Origin: Bilophila sp964538355
GTDB taxonomy: Bacteria > Desulfobacterota > Desulfovibrionia > Desulfovibrionales > Desulfovibrionaceae
NCBI GenBank assembly: GCA_964538355.1
Contig: CAZIFC010000033.1
Location: 1 to 24,652, forward strand
DNA length: 24,652 nt
Direction of reading: 5' to 3'
Shown one piece after another: positions 14,402 to 22,502 of this stretch. Each line of letters starts with the position of its first letter. Within the stretch, counting starts at the first letter, position 1. Under the pieces are notes generated by a model. It was given only the letters and a program-made list of their open reading frames with translations. It was not told where the DNA came from and ran no database searches. The position numbers were made by a program, and so were the translations under genes.

Positions 14402-15145
14402 ATGAGCGAACTCATTTCCACCGCCCTCGTTACCGGCGGCTCCAGAGGCATCGGCAAGGCCATCGCGGAAACGCTGGCGAAGGCCGGTCATCAGGTGTAC
14501 CTCACCTATGTAAGCAAGGCCGACGAAGCTGAAGCCGTCGCCAGGGGCATTGAAGCCGCTGGCGGCAAGGCCCGCGCATTCCGTCTCGACGTTTCCGACG
14601 CCGAGGCCGTTACGGAATTCTTCAAGGAAGAAATCAAGGACAAGGTCGAACTCAGCGTGCTGGTCAACAACGCAGGCATCACCAAGGACGGCCTGATCCT
14701 GCGGATGAAGGACGAGGACTTTGACCGCGTTATTCAGACGAATCTGCGCGGGGCCTTCATCTGCGTTCGTGAAGCAGCCAAGATCATGAGCCGCCAGCGT
14801 CACGGGCGGATCATCAATATCAGCTCTGTTGTCGGACAGATGGGCAATGCCGGGCAGATCAACTATGCCTCTGCCAAGGCCGGGCTTATCGGACTGACCA
14901 AATCAGCGGCCAAGGAATTGGCTGGCCGCAACATCACGGTAAACGCCATCGCTCCCGGTTTCATTGAAACCGATATGACCGCTGGCCTTCCCGATGATGT
15001 CCGCGCCGCCTATGTTGAAGCTATCCCACTGAAACGTTTGGGGTCAGCGCAGGACATCGCCGATGCCGCAGCTTTTCTGGCTTCGCCGGGAGCCGGATAC
15101 ATTACAGGACAGGTCCTCGCCGTCAACGGCGGAATGTACTGTTAG
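14402..15145 (+). CDS. fabG: 3-oxoacyl-ACP reductase (FabG)
   Basis: A 247-residue short-chain dehydrogenase that reduces 3-oxoacyl-ACP to 3-hydroxyacyl-ACP with NADPH in each elongation cycle. The nucleotide loop TGGSRGIG is at 11-18 and NNAG at 89-92. The catalytic tetrad is Asn114, Ser142, Tyr155 and Lys159 (IINISSVVGQ and YASAKAG). PGFIETDMT and the C-terminal YITGQVLAVNGGMYC are standard for FabG. Length and spacing match E. coli FabG. AAGGTG before ATG is the ribosome site. It lies between fabH and acpP as in many fab operons; no fabD is seen in this window, so malonyl-CoA:ACP transacylase must be encoded elsewhere. Confidence 0.96.
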   Translation: MSELISTALVTGGSRGIGKAIAETLAKAGHQVYLTYVSKADEAEAVARGIEAAGGKARAFRLDVSDAEAVTEFFKEEIKDKVELSVLVNNAGITKDGLILRMKDEDFDRVIQTNLRGAFICVREAAKIMSRQRHGRIINISSVVGQMGNAGQINYASAKAGLIGLTKSAAKELAGRNITVNAIAPGFIETDMTAGLPDDVRAAYVEAIPLKRLGSAQDIADAAAFLASPGAGYITGQVLAVNGGMYC

Positions 15146-15152
15146 GTCTCCG

Positions 15153-15187
15153 CGCCGTTTTTGCGGCGTGAACCGGCGGATTCCGCC
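15153..15187 (+). promoter_or_regulatory. Tandem small hairpins in the fabG-acpP gap
   Basis: CGCCG-(TTTTTG)-CGGCG (15153-15168) is followed by GGCGG-ATT-CCGCC (15175-15187) and a short TTT. They start 7 bases after fabG. They may act as a processing site or partial terminator that lets acpP mRNA accumulate separately, which would suit the high demand for ACP. This is inferred from position and pairing only. Confidence 0.35.
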
Positions 15188-15268
15188 TTTCGCGGAAGCG
15201 TCGACACTTGGAACGGGGCCTTTGCGCCCTTATTGCAACAGCAAAGAAACAAACCGGGAGGATTCCCC

Positions 15269-15502
15269 ATGTCCGTTGAAGAACAGGTCAAAAAGATCAT
15301 TATGGAACAGCTTGGCGTGACCGCCGAAGAAGTGAAGCCCGAAGCCTCTTTCGTTGAAGACCTCGGCGCCGACTCCCTCGACCTCACCGAGCTTATCATG
15401 GCCATGGAAGAAGCCTTCGACGTGGAAATCGCCGATGACGACGCCCAGAAGATCCTGAAGGTCAAAGACGCTATCGCTTACGTGCAGAACCACACGAACT
15501 AA
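15269..15502 (+). CDS. acpP: Acyl carrier protein
   Basis: A 77-residue acidic acyl carrier protein. Ser36 in the DLGADSLDLTEL motif is the attachment point for 4'-phosphopantetheine, which carries the growing acyl chain between fatty acid enzymes. The helices around it (SVEEQVKKIIMEQLG, LIMAMEEAFDVEI, VKDAIAYVQNH) match the four-helix ACP fold, and the length equals E. coli AcpP. GGGAGG before the ATG is the strongest ribosome site in the block, in keeping with the need for abundant ACP. An upstream in-frame ORF start at 15161 would add residues unlike ACP and is rejected. Structured spacers on both sides suggest separate mRNA processing. Confidence 0.97.
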   Translation: MSVEEQVKKIIMEQLGVTAEEVKPEASFVEDLGADSLDLTELIMAMEEAFDVEIADDDAQKILKVKDAIAYVQNHTN

Positions 15503-15521
15503 GCCTCGCTTTTTTCCGATC

Positions 15522-15575
15522 ACGGGAACGAGGACGGAAGCCTTTGCCGTTTGGCGATGCTGTTTCGTTCCCCGT
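15522..15575 (+). promoter_or_regulatory. Branched hairpin in the acpP-fabF gap
   Basis: ACGGGAACGA (15522-15531) pairs with TCGTTCCCCGT (15565-15575) with one extra C. Inside, ACGG (15534-15537) pairs with CCGT (15547-15550). The result is a branched RNA fold 20 bases after acpP, following a run of six T. It could be an acpP mRNA 3' stabiliser or a partial terminator before fabF. Confidence 0.4.
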
Positions 15576-15651
15576 TGCACAGTGCATCCTACCGGGCGTC
15601 TTGTGACTGGATCATGAGACGCTCGACCACTTTTTGCTTCATGAGGGAAGT

Positions 15652-16902
15652 ATGAGCCGCAAACGCGTTGTTGTGACTGGCCTCTCCGCGCTGACTCCGC
15701 TGGGTGGCAACGTCTCCGAAAGCTGGGACAATCTTCTGGCGGGAAAATCTGGCATCGGGCCTATCACCCTGTTTGACGCCACCGGTTTCGATTCCCGTAT
15801 TGCCGGCGAAGTCAAGGGATTCAACCCTGAAGACTACGACCTTCCCGCCAAGCAGGCCCGCCGCATGGACCGCTTTGTCCAGTTTGCCGTGGCCGCCGGC
15901 AACATGCTCGTAAAACATGCGGGACTTGCCATCAATGACGAAAACGCCGAACGGGTAAGCGTTATCCTCGGCGTGGGGATGGGTGGACTGGGCACCATTG
16001 AAGTGTTCCATTCCCGCCTTGTCGATGCTGGCCCCAACAAGGTTTCCCCCTTCATGATCCCCATGCTGATTTCCAACATGGCCCCGGGCCAGGTTGCCAT
16101 CGCCACGGGCGCGAAGGGCGCGAACATGGTCCTGACCAGCGCGTGCGCCTCGGGCACCCACGCCATCGGCTCCGCCTACACTGAAATCGTCATGGGACAT
16201 TGCGACGCCTGCATCACCGGCGGCGTGGAAGCCACGGTAACCGCCATGGGCGTTTCCGGGTTTACCGCCCTCAAGGCTCTCTCCACCTCCCACAATGACG
16301 AGCCTGAAAAGGCCTCCCGGCCTTTCGACAAGGATCGCGACGGCTTTGTCATGGGCGAAGGTGCCGGTTTCCTCATGCTCGAAAGCCTTGAGCATGCACA
16401 GGCCCGCGGCGCAACCATCTATGCCGAAATCGTGGGTGCGGGCGCATCCGACGACGCCCACCACATGACCGCCCCGCGTGAAGACGCCGAAGGCATGATC
16501 TCCTGCATGCGCCGCGCCATTGAAGACGCTGGACTCAGCCCTGAAGCGATTGATCACATCAACGCACACGGCACCTCCACGCACCTGAACGACCTGTGCG
16601 AAACCCGCGCCATCAAAAAGGTATTCGGAGACCACGCCGCGAAGATCGCCGTTGCCTCAACCAAGTCCCAGACGGGTCACCTGCTTGGAGCCGCCGGTGG
16701 TGTGGAAGCGGTGTTCTCCGTGCTTGCCCTGCACACCGGGTATGTTCCGGGCACGATCAACTATACGACGCCCGATCCCGAGTGCGATCTCAACTACATG
16801 CCCAATGGCCCGCAGAAGCTTGATCCGCAGTATGTGCTCTCCAACTCCTTCGGGTTCGGCGGAACCAACGGCAGCGTTCTGTTCAAGAAGTTTACGGCGT
16901 AG
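15652..16902 (+). CDS. fabF: 3-oxoacyl-ACP synthase II (FabF)
   Basis: A 416-residue beta-ketoacyl-ACP synthase II that elongates acyl-ACP with malonyl-ACP. The Cys-His-His triad is complete: Cys165 in LTSACASGTH, His306 in INAHGTST and His343 in KSQTGHLLGAAG, with Lys338 before it. The N-terminus RKRVVVTGLSALTPLG and the C-terminus SNSFGFGGTNGSVLFKKF are typical, and the length matches FabF (about 410). GAGGGAAG precedes the ATG at 15652; an in-frame ATG six codons earlier (15634) is less well placed. Type II condensing enzymes of this kind complete the fabH-fabG-acpP-fabF set. Dehydratase and enoyl reductase genes are not in this window. Confidence 0.96.
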   Translation: MSRKRVVVTGLSALTPLGGNVSESWDNLLAGKSGIGPITLFDATGFDSRIAGEVKGFNPEDYDLPAKQARRMDRFVQFAVAAGNMLVKHAGLAINDENAERVSVILGVGMGGLGTIEVFHSRLVDAGPNKVSPFMIPMLISNMAPGQVAIATGAKGANMVLTSACASGTHAIGSAYTEIVMGHCDACITGGVEATVTAMGVSGFTALKALSTSHNDEPEKASRPFDKDRDGFVMGEGAGFLMLESLEHAQARGATIYAEIVGAGASDDAHHMTAPREDAEGMISCMRRAIEDAGLSPEAIDHINAHGTSTHLNDLCETRAIKKVFGDHAAKIAVASTKSQTGHLLGAAGGVEAVFSVLALHTGYVPGTINYTTPDPECDLNYMPNGPQKLDPQYVLSNSFGFGGTNGSVLFKKFTA

Positions 16903-16952
16903 CTTTTCCCGCCGAACAAACAATGCGTCAGCATTAAACATCGGAGCGTCCA

Positions 16953-18191
16953 ATGGACCACATTCTTCTTGAAGATCCTGAACTCGCACGCGCTTTCCTG
17001 CTTGAAAGCGACCGGCAGATGAGCAAGCTTGAACTTATCGCCTCGGAAAACTTCGTGTCTTCCGCAGTGCGGGAAGCTCAGGGCAGCGTATTCACCCACA
17101 AATACGCCGAAGGCTATCCGGGGAAACGCTACTACGGTGGCTGCGAATTTGTCGACATCGCCGAAAACCTCGCCATCGACCGCGCCAGGCAGCTCTTCGG
17201 TTGCGACTATGTCAACGTGCAGCCCCATTCCGGCAGCCAGGCCAACATGGCGACCTTCTTCGCGCTGGCAAAGCCCGGAGACACCATTCTCGGCATGAAC
17301 CTGTCGCATGGCGGCCACCTGACGCACGGCAGCCCGGTCAACTTCTCCGGCCGCCTGTTCAACGTCGTTTCCTATGGCGTGGACAAGGAAACCTGCCTCA
17401 TCGACTACGAGGAAGTGCGCCGTCTGGCTCACGAACACCGCCCCACCGTGATCGTGGCGGGTGCAAGCGCCTATCCCCGTACCATCGATTTCGCCAAGTT
17501 CCGCGCCATTGCCGATGAAGTGGACGCCAAGCTCTTCGTGGACATGGCCCACATCGCCGGCCTTGTCGCTGCGGGCCTGCATCCCTCGCCCATCGGCCAC
17601 GCGCACGTTACCACGACCACGACCCACAAGACGCTGCGCGGCCCTCGCGGCGGCATGATCCTGTCTGACGAATCCCTCGGCAAAACCCTGAACAGCCAGA
17701 TTTTCCCCGGCATTCAGGGCGGCCCGCTGATGCATGTGGTGGCGGCAAAGGCCGTGGCCTTCGGCGAGGCCCTGCGCCCCCGCTTCAAGGACTATCAGGC
17801 GCAAGTGCTCAAAAACGCCATGACCCTCGCCGAAGAACTGAAGTCCGCCAAGTTCAACCTTGTATCCGGGGGCACCGACAACCACCTGCTGCTCCTTGAT
17901 CTGACCAACAAGGACATCACCGGCAAGGACGCTGAACACGCCCTTGACGCGGCGGGCATCACCGCGAACAAGAACACCATTCCGTTCGAAACCCGCTCTC
18001 CGTTCGTGACTTCCGGCGTCCGTATCGGTACGCCCGCCCTCACGACCCGCGGCCTCCGCGAACAGGATATGGTCAAGGTCGCGGAATGGATCGACGCCGC
18101 CGTCTCCAACGCTGGAAACGAAACCCGGCTTGCGGAAATCAGCAAGGACGTGGCGGCATTCGCCCGCCAGTTCCCGCTGTTTGCCTGGTAA
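16953..18191 (+). CDS. glyA: Serine hydroxymethyltransferase
   Basis: A 412-residue PLP enzyme that converts serine and tetrahydrofolate to glycine and 5,10-methylene-tetrahydrofolate, the main source of one-carbon units. Lys226 in TTTTHKTLRGPRGG binds PLP. Asp197 and His200 in VDMAHIAGL contact the cofactor, and ELIASENFVSSAV and TNKYAEG-like THKYAEGYPGKRYYGG form the folate/substrate site. Length and motifs match bacterial GlyA throughout. CGGAG before ATG is the ribosome site, 50 bases after fabF. The next gene encodes a dCMP deaminase-like enzyme, so the pair could supply methylene-THF and dUMP for thymidylate synthesis, although no thyA/thyX is present here. Confidence 0.97.
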   Translation: MDHILLEDPELARAFLLESDRQMSKLELIASENFVSSAVREAQGSVFTHKYAEGYPGKRYYGGCEFVDIAENLAIDRARQLFGCDYVNVQPHSGSQANMATFFALAKPGDTILGMNLSHGGHLTHGSPVNFSGRLFNVVSYGVDKETCLIDYEEVRRLAHEHRPTVIVAGASAYPRTIDFAKFRAIADEVDAKLFVDMAHIAGLVAAGLHPSPIGHAHVTTTTTHKTLRGPRGGMILSDESLGKTLNSQIFPGIQGGPLMHVVAAKAVAFGEALRPRFKDYQAQVLKNAMTLAEELKSAKFNLVSGGTDNHLLLLDLTNKDITGKDAEHALDAAGITANKNTIPFETRSPFVTSGVRIGTPALTTRGLREQDMVKVAEWIDAAVSNAGNETRLAEISKDVAAFARQFPLFAW

Positions 18192-18451
18192 CAATCCCCG
18201 GGCCGCAGCCCGGAACTGCCGGGGGGAAACCATTCCTCCCGGCCCCTCGGCAACGGCTGCCCGCCGTTTCCGGGGAATATTCCCTGCTTCCTTACCCCTT
18301 CAACCGGCACCGCCGCTTGAAGGCCGACAGACGCCCCTGCCTGCGGCGTCTCCGTTTTCGCCGGGGTCCGGGGGGCGGCTCGCCCCCCGGCGGGGTCAAG
18401 GGGCGGCAAGCCCCTTTCCCCCACCTCTCCCCTTTACTCAAGGATACCGCC
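18192..18451. repeat. GC-rich intergenic region with tandem strong hairpins
   Basis: This 260-base gap between glyA and the deaminase gene is non-coding and very GC-rich. CCGGGC-CGCA-GCCCGG (18198-18213) forms a hairpin soon after glyA. Further on, CCGGGGGGCG-GCT-CGCCCCCCGG (18368-18390) is a perfect 10-bp stem flanked on both sides by CGGGGTC (18362-18368 and 18391-18397). It is followed at once by AAGGGGC-GGCAA-GCCCCTT (18398-18416). The pair looks like a dispersed palindromic (REP-like) element common in GC-rich Desulfovibrio intergenic DNA; a genome-wide copy count is not possible here. It may also act as a terminator or mRNA-stability element. Confidence 0.55.
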
Positions 18452-18943
18452 ATGTCCCGCGTCGCCTGGCCCGACTACTTCATGAATATTGCCCATCTCG
18501 TAGCGGAGCGTTCCACCTGCCTGCGCCGCCGGGTCGGGGCCGTCGCCGTCAAGGACAAACGCATCCTTGCCACCGGCTATAACGGTGCGCCGTCCAAGGT
18601 TTCCCACTGCCTTGACATCGGATGCCTGCGTGAGCAGCTCGGTGTCCCTTCCGGGCAGCGTCATGAAATCTGTCGCGGACTCCATGCCGAACAGAACGTC
18701 ATCATTCAGGCTGCGGTGCACGGCATCTCGCTGGCTGGGGCAGAAGTCTACTGCACGCACCAGCCATGTCTCATCTGCTCGAAAATGCTCATCAACTGCG
18801 GCATAACCAAAATATGGTACGCTTCTGGCTATCCCGATGAGCTGGCCAACCAGGTTCTTTCCGAAGCAGGCATCCATCTGGAACGGCTTCCCTTGCGCCC
18901 CGATTCCGAGGCCACACCGCCGCAATCAGGAGTCCGCGAATGA
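18452..18943 (+). CDS. dCMP deaminase-like zinc deaminase
   Basis: A 163-residue member of the cytidine/deoxycytidylate deaminase superfamily, ComEB/dCMP deaminase type. The zinc site is His78-Ala-Glu80 (GLHAEQN) with Cys106 and Cys109 (HQPCLICSKML). Other marks are WPDYFMNIAHLVAERSTCLRRRVGAV at the N-terminus, TGYNGAP and an extra Cys/His-rich insert near 53-74 (CLDIGC and HEIC), which often binds a second zinc in dCMP deaminases. The expected reaction is dCMP to dUMP for thymidylate supply. AAGGA before ATG marks the start. Its TGA overlaps the ribD start (ATGA), so it is coupled to the riboflavin genes. Because RibD has its own deaminase domain, a direct role in riboflavin synthesis is unlikely but not excluded. 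Confidence 0.9.
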   Translation: MSRVAWPDYFMNIAHLVAERSTCLRRRVGAVAVKDKRILATGYNGAPSKVSHCLDIGCLREQLGVPSGQRHEICRGLHAEQNVIIQAAVHGISLAGAEVYCTHQPCLICSKMLINCGITKIWYASGYPDELANQVLSEAGIHLERLPLRPDSEATPPQSGVRE

Positions 18944-20079
18944 GCCACCCCTTTGATCCGCACATGCGTGAAGCGGCCGCTTTGGCGGAACGCGGACGCT
19001 GGACGGCGGCCCCCAACCCCACGGTAGGCGCAGTGCTTGTCCAGGATGGGCGGATCGTCGCCCGCGGATGGCACACCGCCTATGGAAAAAGCCATGCCGA
19101 AGTCGAATGTCTCAAGGACGCGGCCTCTCGCGGCGTGGACCCTTCCGCCTGCACGCTCGTCGTCACGCTGGAGCCGTGCAACCATCAGGGGCAGACGCCG
19201 CCCTGCACAGAGGCCATCCTTGCGGCGGGAATCCGGCACGTCGTCATCGGCCTGCGCGATCCCAACCCCAAGGCGGCTGGCGGCATGGAACGCCTTGCCG
19301 CGGCAGGCGTCCGCGTCGAGTCCGGCATCTGTGAAGAACTGTGCCGGGATCTCGTTGCCGATTTTCTCATCTGGCAAACCACACAGCGGCCTTACGTCAT
19401 CCTCAAGCTCGCCATGACCCTGGACGGGCGCATTGCCACCCGCACGGGGCGTTCCCGCTGGATTACCAGCGAAGCCTCCCGCCAGCGGGTCCACCAGATG
19501 CGGGCCGCCGTCGGACGTGCGGGGGGGGCCGTCTTTGTCGGAGGCAACACCCTCCATGCCGACAACCCGCTCCTGACCGCCCGGCTGCAAGAGCCGGTGG
19601 AACGCCAGCCGCTTGCCGTGTCCATTTCATCGCGCGTGCCCTCGCCGGAGGCTCTCGCGCTGTTCCGGGAACGCCCTGCCGAAACCATCCTATTCACGAC
19701 CGCCTCGGGAGCCGCAACGCCCCGTGCCGCGCAGCTCAGGGAACGCGGCGTGCGGGTCATCGGACTCGATCGTTGGAAAAGCGGAGAGGATCTCGTACAG
19801 ATTCTCGAATACCTGCGGCAGAATGCCGGATGCCCCTATGTGCTGTGCGAGGGCGGCGGCAAGCTCGGCCTCTCTCTGCTCGAAGCCGGGCTTGTCGATG
19901 AATTCCACGTCCATATCGCTCCAAAGGTTCTGGGAGACAGCGACGCCCGCCCGCTGTTCGACGGACGCTCTCCCCTTGAGCTTGACGAAGCCCTGTCCCT
20001 GCGTCTGGTCCACATGGAACCATGCGGCGGAGACGGACACCTTATTTTCAGGCCGGTGCGGATATGTTCACAGGATTGA
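18940..20079 (+). CDS. ribD: Bifunctional riboflavin deaminase/reductase RibD
   Basis: A 379-residue two-domain enzyme for steps two and three of riboflavin synthesis. The N-terminal deaminase (about 1-145) has zinc ligands in His52-Ala-Glu54, Cys80 (LEPCNHQGQTPPC) and Cys89. The C-terminal reductase (about 148-375) begins RPYVILKLAMTLDGRIAT and includes GRSRWITSE, VGGNTLHADNPLLT and CEGGGKLGLSLLEAGLVDE, with an NADPH-binding DHFR-like fold. Length and domain order match RibD. The ATG at 18940 overlaps the deaminase stop by four bases and its 3' end overlaps ribE by 16 bases, so ribosomes probably pass directly along all three genes. Confidence 0.96.
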   Translation: MSHPFDPHMREAAALAERGRWTAAPNPTVGAVLVQDGRIVARGWHTAYGKSHAEVECLKDAASRGVDPSACTLVVTLEPCNHQGQTPPCTEAILAAGIRHVVIGLRDPNPKAAGGMERLAAAGVRVESGICEELCRDLVADFLIWQTTQRPYVILKLAMTLDGRIATRTGRSRWITSEASRQRVHQMRAAVGRAGGAVFVGGNTLHADNPLLTARLQEPVERQPLAVSISSRVPSPEALALFRERPAETILFTTASGAATPRAAQLRERGVRVIGLDRWKSGEDLVQILEYLRQNAGCPYVLCEGGGKLGLSLLEAGLVDEFHVHIAPKVLGDSDARPLFDGRSPLELDEALSLRLVHMEPCGGDGHLIFRPVRICSQD

Positions 20080-20726
20080 TCAACGGACAGGGCAGCGTGC
20101 TCGGGATGGAGCCGCGGGGCGATGAAACCCGGCTCCGCATTCAGGCCCTTTACAATCTCGACAACATTATTCTGGGCGAGTCCATTGCCGTTAACGGAAC
20201 CTGTCTTACAGTAGAGGCGTCCGGCCCAAGGCTTTTCTCGGCCTACGCTTCCGCCGAAACGGTGCGGAGCACGTCGCTCGGGAGCCTCAAGCCCGGCGCA
20301 CGGGTCAACCTCGAGCGAGCGTTGGCGGTGGGCGACCGTCTGGGCGGACATATTGTCAGCGGACATGTCGATTGCGTGGCGGAAATCCTTCTTGTGCAGC
20401 AGCAAGGCGAGTCACGCCGCATCCGCGTCGGCTTTCCCGAGTCCTTCGGCTCCGAAGTCATCAGGAAGGGGTCCGTGGCTCTTGACGGCATCAGCCTGAC
20501 AGTGAATGATTGCGGGCCGGACTTTCTGGAGGTCAACGTCATTCCCGAAACGTGGCGGGTCACGACGATAGCCCAGTGGGTCCCCGGTACGCGCATCAAC
20601 ATGGAAACGGACGTCATCGGCAAATACGTTCGCCGCATGCTTGCCCCTCATGTCGGAAGCACTGGCGAAGAACCGGAACGCGCCGGTGTTTCACTGGAAT
20701 TTCTGCGCGAAAACGGCTTTTTCTGA
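20064..20726 (+). CDS. ribE: Riboflavin synthase, alpha subunit
   Basis: A 220-residue riboflavin synthase that dismutates two 6,7-dimethyl-8-ribityllumazine molecules into riboflavin and the pyrimidine precursor. The N-terminus MFTGLINGQGSV is diagnostic. Two lumazine-binding repeats are visible, about 1-97 and 98-195, with the matching motifs GESIAVNGTCLTV and KGSVALDGISLTV. The first also carries HIVSGHVDCV at the junction. The enzyme works as a trimer. The gene is called ribE here, as in most bacteria (ribC in E. coli). The start overlaps ribD by 16 bases with only GGTGCGG in front, so coupled translation is likely. The C-terminal extension after RRM is unremarkable. Confidence 0.96.
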   Translation: MFTGLINGQGSVLGMEPRGDETRLRIQALYNLDNIILGESIAVNGTCLTVEASGPRLFSAYASAETVRSTSLGSLKPGARVNLERALAVGDRLGGHIVSGHVDCVAEILLVQQQGESRRIRVGFPESFGSEVIRKGSVALDGISLTVNDCGPDFLEVNVIPETWRVTTIAQWVPGTRINMETDVIGKYVRRMLAPHVGSTGEEPERAGVSLEFLRENGFF

Positions 20727-20750
20727 AGATAAACGAATTTGAGGTTCCAC

Positions 20751-21977
20751 ATGGCTATCTGCACAGTTGAAGAGGCGGTAGAGGATATCCGCAAGGGCCG
20801 GATGATCATCCTCGTTGACGACGAGGACCGTGAAAACGAAGGCGACATCACCATCGCCGCCGAACACGTCACGCCCGAGGCCATCAATTTCATGGCGAAA
20901 TATGCCCGAGGCCTCATCTGCCTCCCGCTCGGCCCCAGCCTTGTGGACAAGCTGGATCTGCCGCTCATGACCCAGCGCAACGGCTCGAAGTTCGGCACCA
21001 ACTTCACGGTGTCCATCGAGGCCCGCACCGGCGTGACCACCGGCATTTCCGCCGCGGACCGCGCCCGTACCATTCTCGCCGCCGTGGATGACAAGGTCCG
21101 CCCCGAGGATCTGGTAACGCCAGGCCACGTCTTCCCGCTTCGCGCCCAGCCCGGCGGCGTGCTCACCCGCGCCGGACAGACGGAAGGCAGCGTGGACCTT
21201 GCGGTTCTCGCCGGACTGAAACCCGCTGCCGTTATCTGCGAAATCATGAAGGACGACGGCACGATGGCACGCATGCCCGACCTTGAGGTGTTTGCGGAAG
21301 AACACGGCCTCAAGATCGCTACCGTCCGTGACCTCATCCGCTACCATCTGAACCACGGACAGCTCGGCGTCCGCCGCGTTGCCGAAACGAAGCTCCCCTC
21401 CAAGTACGGCAACTTCACGATGATCGCCTATGAAAACGACATCAGCCAGGATACCCACGTCGCCATCGTCAAGGGCGACGTGACCGAAAAAGGCGGGGAA
21501 GATCCCGTGCTGGTGCGCGTGCACAGCGAGTGCCTGACCGGAGACGCCTTCGGCTCCCTGCGCTGCGACTGCGGCAACCAGCTCGCCGCCGCCCTCACCC
21601 GCATCGAGAAGGAAGGCCGGGGTGCGGTCATCTATATGCGGCAGGAAGGCCGGGGCATCGGCCTTGCCAACAAGCTCAAGGCCTACGCCTTGCAGGATCA
21701 GGGCTATGATACCGTGGAAGCCAACGAAAAGCTCGGCTTCAAGGCCGATCTCCGCGATTACGGCATCGGCGCGCAAATCCTGCTGGATCTCGGCATCCGC
21801 AAGCTCCGCATCATGACCAACAACCCGCGCAAAATCGTGGGGCTGGAAGGCTACGGCATTGAAATTGTGGGACGCGAACCCATTGAAGTGGGCTGCTGCG
21901 CCGTCAATGAAGACTATATGCGTACCAAGCAGGAAAAGATGGGGCACATGCTCCACGTTTCCGGCAACCGCAAGTAA
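20751..21977 (+). CDS. ribBA: Bifunctional DHBP synthase / GTP cyclohydrolase II (RibBA)
   Basis: A 408-residue fusion supplying both precursors of riboflavin. The N-terminal 3,4-dihydroxy-2-butanone-4-phosphate synthase (about 1-200) shows ILVDDEDRENEGDITIAAE, RTGVTTGISAADRA, and LVTPGHVFPLRAQPGGVLTRAGQTEGSVDL. The C-terminal GTP cyclohydrolase II (about 205-400) carries zinc ligands Cys261, Cys272 and Cys274 in HSECLTGDAFGSLRCDCG, then YMRQEGRGIGLANKLKAY and MTNNPRKIVGLEGYGI. Both active sites look intact, so the enzyme should be fully bifunctional. I chose the ATG at 20751 because GAGG lies six bases ahead; a TTG at 20739 would include that site in the coding region. Confidence 0.97.
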   Translation: MAICTVEEAVEDIRKGRMIILVDDEDRENEGDITIAAEHVTPEAINFMAKYARGLICLPLGPSLVDKLDLPLMTQRNGSKFGTNFTVSIEARTGVTTGISAADRARTILAAVDDKVRPEDLVTPGHVFPLRAQPGGVLTRAGQTEGSVDLAVLAGLKPAAVICEIMKDDGTMARMPDLEVFAEEHGLKIATVRDLIRYHLNHGQLGVRRVAETKLPSKYGNFTMIAYENDISQDTHVAIVKGDVTEKGGEDPVLVRVHSECLTGDAFGSLRCDCGNQLAAALTRIEKEGRGAVIYMRQEGRGIGLANKLKAYALQDQGYDTVEANEKLGFKADLRDYGIGAQILLDLGIRKLRIMTNNPRKIVGLEGYGIEIVGREPIEVGCCAVNEDYMRTKQEKMGHMLHVSGNRK

Positions 21978-22031
21978 CCGCTCCGCCGTGTCCACGGATG
22001 CGGCGGCCATCACCATACAGACGAGGCTCTC

Positions 22032-22502
22032 ATGAACCAGATCAAGACCATCGACGGACATCTTAACGCGGCGGATCTCAAGTTCGCCATTCTGGCTACC
22101 CGCTTCAACGACTTTATTGTAGACCGTCTCGTCGGCGGCGCGGTGGATTACCTCATCCGTCATGGCGGGTCCGAGGAGAACCTCACCATCGTTCACATCC
22201 CCGGCGCGTTTGAAATGCCGCTCGTCTGCAAAAAGCTGGCGGCTTCCGGCAAATACGACGGCATCGTCGCCGTGGGTGCGGTCATCCGCGGGGGAACGCC
22301 CCATTTTGATTTCGTGGCCACCGAAGCCACCAAGGGCCTTGCCCATGTCTCGCTCGAAAGCGGCGTTCCGGTCGGATTCGGCCTGTTGACCACCGACAAC
22401 ATCGAGCAGGCCATCGAACGCGCGGGAACCAAGGCTGGCAACAAGGGTGTTGAAGCGGCAGCCGCCATGCTCGAAACCGTTCGCGTGCTCCAGCAGCTGT
22501 AG
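22032..22502 (+). CDS. ribH: 6,7-dimethyl-8-ribityllumazine synthase
   Basis: A 156-residue lumazine synthase that joins the RibBA and RibD products to give the riboflavin synthase substrate. It forms a pentamer or 60-mer capsid. Family motifs are LATRFNDFIVDRLVGGAVD, HIPGAFEMPLVCKKLA, the phosphate-binding VGAVIRGGTPHFDFVA with catalytic His91, and GLLTTDNIEQAIERAGTKAGNKGVEAA. All match the family, and the length is normal. GAGG seven bases before ATG supports the start. It is 54 bases after ribBA. With it, the riboflavin pathway enzymes encoded here cover everything except the unassigned phosphatase step. Confidence 0.96.
   Translation: MNQIKTIDGHLNAADLKFAILATRFNDFIVDRLVGGAVDYLIRHGGSEENLTIVHIPGAFEMPLVCKKLAASGKYDGIVAVGAVIRGGTPHFDFVATEATKGLAHVSLESGVPVGFGLLTTDNIEQAIERAGTKAGNKGVEAAAAMLETVRVLQQL

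Noticed and set aside
15170..15190. ACCGGCGG string that resembles part of an FMN riboswitch
   Set aside because: It is part of a small local hairpin between fabG and acpP, with none of the other aptamer strings nearby.
15600..15676. TTGTGACTGG repeated before and inside the start of fabF
   Set aside because: It is a ten-base match, and one copy is coding (the VVVTGL codons). Most likely chance.
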